DNA of 64,000 nucleotides from Actinomycetes bacterium (GTDB lineage Bacteria > Actinomycetota > Acidimicrobiia > Acidimicrobiales > Bog-793). The position numbers were made by a program, and so were the translations under genes. Positions within the stretch are counted from its first letter, which is position 1. Each line of letters opens with the position of its first letter. Shown piece by piece: positions 62,159 through 64,000 of this stretch. The stretch is from contig JAKBPI010000003.1 in assembly GCA_021829645.1 (NCBI GenBank), positions 1 through 64,000 of the forward strand. Reading direction: 5' to 3'. Below the pieces are notes generated by a model. The model was not told where the DNA came from, searched no databases, and saw only the letters and a list, made by a program, of their open reading frames with translations.

Positions 62159-63126
62159 TCAGCTGGTCGGCTGGCCACCCGGAACCGCTCGAAGCAGTCG
62201 GATGTCAGCTTCGGTGATGTCGTTGCCGGCGGGGTGAGTGGCGGCGTGCACGGCCCGGAGCTTGGCGATCGAGACGCGGGTGTAGAGGGCAGTGGTCTCC
62301 AGCTTGGCGTGGCCGAGCATCTCCGATACGTAGCGGATGTCGGCGCCGCCCTCCAGCATCAGCGTGGCGCAGGTGTGGCGGAACAGATGGCAGCTACCGC
62401 GCTTCCCCGGAGCCCCCGCCGCGATATAGGCCTTGGTCGTGCGCGACAGCCAGTCGGCACACCCGAGGCAGAGAGGAACAGCACATCGGTTTCCTTGGTC
62501 ACCAACTTCGGCCGTACCAGGTCCCCATAGCGGGACACCCACAGCAGCGCCCGGGCGCCGATGGGGACGTGACGGTCCCGCGCACCCTTGCCTTGGCGGA
62601 CGAACGCGGTGCCGCGGGCGTGGTCGATGTCCCAGATCCGCAGGCCGATCAGCTCGGCCCGGCGTATCGCCGTCGAGTACAGCACCTCGAGGATGGCCCG
62701 ATCCCGTACGCCAAGGTGCGTGGTCACGTCGGGACCTTGGAGAACTGACTCTGCTTCCTCGGCGCTGAGGGTGGCTTCGGGGAGACGGTGCTCGGCCTTC
62801 GGAAGGACGAGACCGATGGCGGGGTCGAGAGGGATGCGCCCGTGGGCCGCCAGCCAGGCGAAGAAGGCCTTGACCGGGATAATGCGCTGTGCCTGAGTAC
62901 GGAACGAGAGTGGTGCGCCATTGGCCTTCTTGTGGTGGAAGAGGTGACGTTGGTAGGACTCGAGAGCGGCGAAGCTGACAGCGGAGGGCTCGATGATGTC
63001 GAGGGCGGCCAGGAACTCGACGAGATCGGACAGGTGGTGGGCACGGCCGGCGACGGTGGTCTTGGCGTAGCCGTGACTGGCTAGCCAGGACAGGTACTCC
63101 TCGGCGGCGAGCGCCAGCGGTTTCAT
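62159..63126 (-). pseudogene. XerC/D-like tyrosine recombinase, split by a frameshift
   Basis: N-terminal SAM-like domain and '[30 protein letters not shown]' in one frame; '[39 protein letters not shown]' in another; shift near 62447-62475. Confidence 0.88.
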
Positions 63127-64000
63127 TCCGGGCTTCCCGCTCTGGTACCCCGATATGGGTCTACCTTAGCACCTGTGACTACGCCTACGATTGCACGTTC
63201 GTCCTCACCGTACGCGTCGGTATCGACCGCGGGGTCGGCCGTTCTCCCAGCGTGGACGCCGCTTTCACCCCGCGAGTTGTTGTGGCGCACTGGTCGCGGG
63301 GTATCGCGGGGTTCGGTTTCCGGCGGGTCGGCCAACAGGTAACGGTGTTGGCGCCCTTGGCCACCCGGGAGGGCGATCAGGTACTCGAGGGCTACCAGGC
63401 GAGTCAGCCCAATGCGGACCTGATGCTCGGACCAGCCGAGCGTCTCTCGTAGCTCCCTCCGGGTGAAGCCGACCGACTCCGGGGCAACGCCGCCGGTCTC
63501 GGCAACGTCGGCGACATGGGCTTGGGCGGTTGCCAGGAGACGACGGGTCTGCGGGGCCAGGTTGTCACCGCCTCGGGTCAATACCTGCTCGGCCAGGCGC
63601 ACCCCCAGGGCGACATCGTCGGGAGATGCTTCGACGTAGCGGACAGTGCGGTCCCCGACCTCGATCGTGTCTTGGCAGCGCTGATGCTGGTGGAGCAGGG
63701 CCGAGGCGCAGATGAGGCTGAGCAGCTTCTGGTGATCGCGCCGATGCCGGGTGGCATGGTCGGGGAAGACGATCCCTCCGGCGTCGGGGATCACGACCGG
63801 CAAGGGTTCGATGAGGCGTTGGGCGTTGCGATGCCGGGCTACAATGCGCTCGCGTTGCAGGCGGGCGACCAGGCCGTCCAGGGTGACCGCTTGGCGCTGG
63901 GCCGCCTGGATGGCCCGGGTCTGCGCCCGGTCCTCGTCGACGCCGAGGACAACGAGACGGTTCTGGAGCTCGGGGTCGATGTCGGTCGCGGTCGTCGTGA
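63123..64000 (-). CDS. Mobile-element primase-like protein (C-terminal part; runs off the window)
   Basis: Open to the window edge: '...[102 protein letters not shown]...PQTRRLL'; resembles the C-terminal region of CHC2/primase-type proteins paired with integrases. Confidence 0.6.
   Translation of the reverse strand, partial: TTTATDIDPELQNRLVVLGVDEDRAQTRAIQAAQRQAVTLDGLVARLQRERIVARHRNAQRLIEPLPVVIPDAGGIVFPDHATRHRRDHQKLLSLICASALLHQHQRCQDTIEVGDRTVRYVEASPDDVALGVRLAEQVLTRGGDNLAPQTRRLLATAQAHVADVAETGGVAPESVGFTRRELRETLGWSEHQVRIGLTRLVALEYLIALPGGQGRQHRYLLADPPETEPRDTPRPVRHNNSRGESGVHAGRTADPAVDTDAYGEDERAIVGVVTGAKVDPYRGTRAGSPE

Noticed and set aside
60120-64000. Numerous plus-strand ORFs in the GC-rich end
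   Set aside because: Antisense to recognised minus-strand genes; high GC produces spurious long ORFs.

Overview
The window reads as an actinobacterial chromosome segment. Acidimicrobiia is an inference from the ctaCDF / ctaE-qcrCAB layout, senX3-regX3-like genes and an actinobacterial-type conjugation module; it is not proven here. About 3-57 kb is mostly coherent backbone: a SenX3/RegX3-like two-component system; a five-gene type IV secretion-like module (VirB2-like?, TrbL/VirB6-like, SCO6880-like, VirB4-like, VirD4/TraG-like) with no visible relaxase; tatA; an aa3 oxidase (ctaC-ctaD-ctaF) and a separate ctaE-qcrCAB operon with a diheme QcrC; a Ugp/Msm-type sugar ABC transporter; lnt and heme genes (hemY/hemG-type, hemH, hemE); hypCDEF followed by a group 3b-type NiFe hydrogenase operon; a plant/cyanobacterial-like UDP-sulfoquinovose synthase; larC/larB; pheA; amt; and three intact tRNAs. 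The accessory parts are: (i) a gene-poor AT-rich left end (1-3060) with a DUF3800 gene and a decayed tRNA-Ser 3' fragment that looks like an attachment-site scar; (ii) a transposon graveyard at 20.3-23.4 kb with nested IS3 fragments on both strands and a perfect 29-nt palindrome; (iii) a right end with a 24-aa-repeat (LRV-like) protein directly downstream of an orphan RHS-core/toxin-tip fragment, then an abrupt switch near 60.05 kb to very GC-rich DNA carrying a frameshifted vapBC pair, several tyrosine-recombinase fragments and a primase-like protein running off the window. The best candidates for something undescribed are the RHS tip plus repeat-protein pair, the relaxase-less T4SS module, the HTH-less cNMP-binding protein inside the hydrogenase operon, and the compositional breakpoint, which may instead be an assembly misjoin. 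All family assignments were made by eye from motifs; no database search was run.
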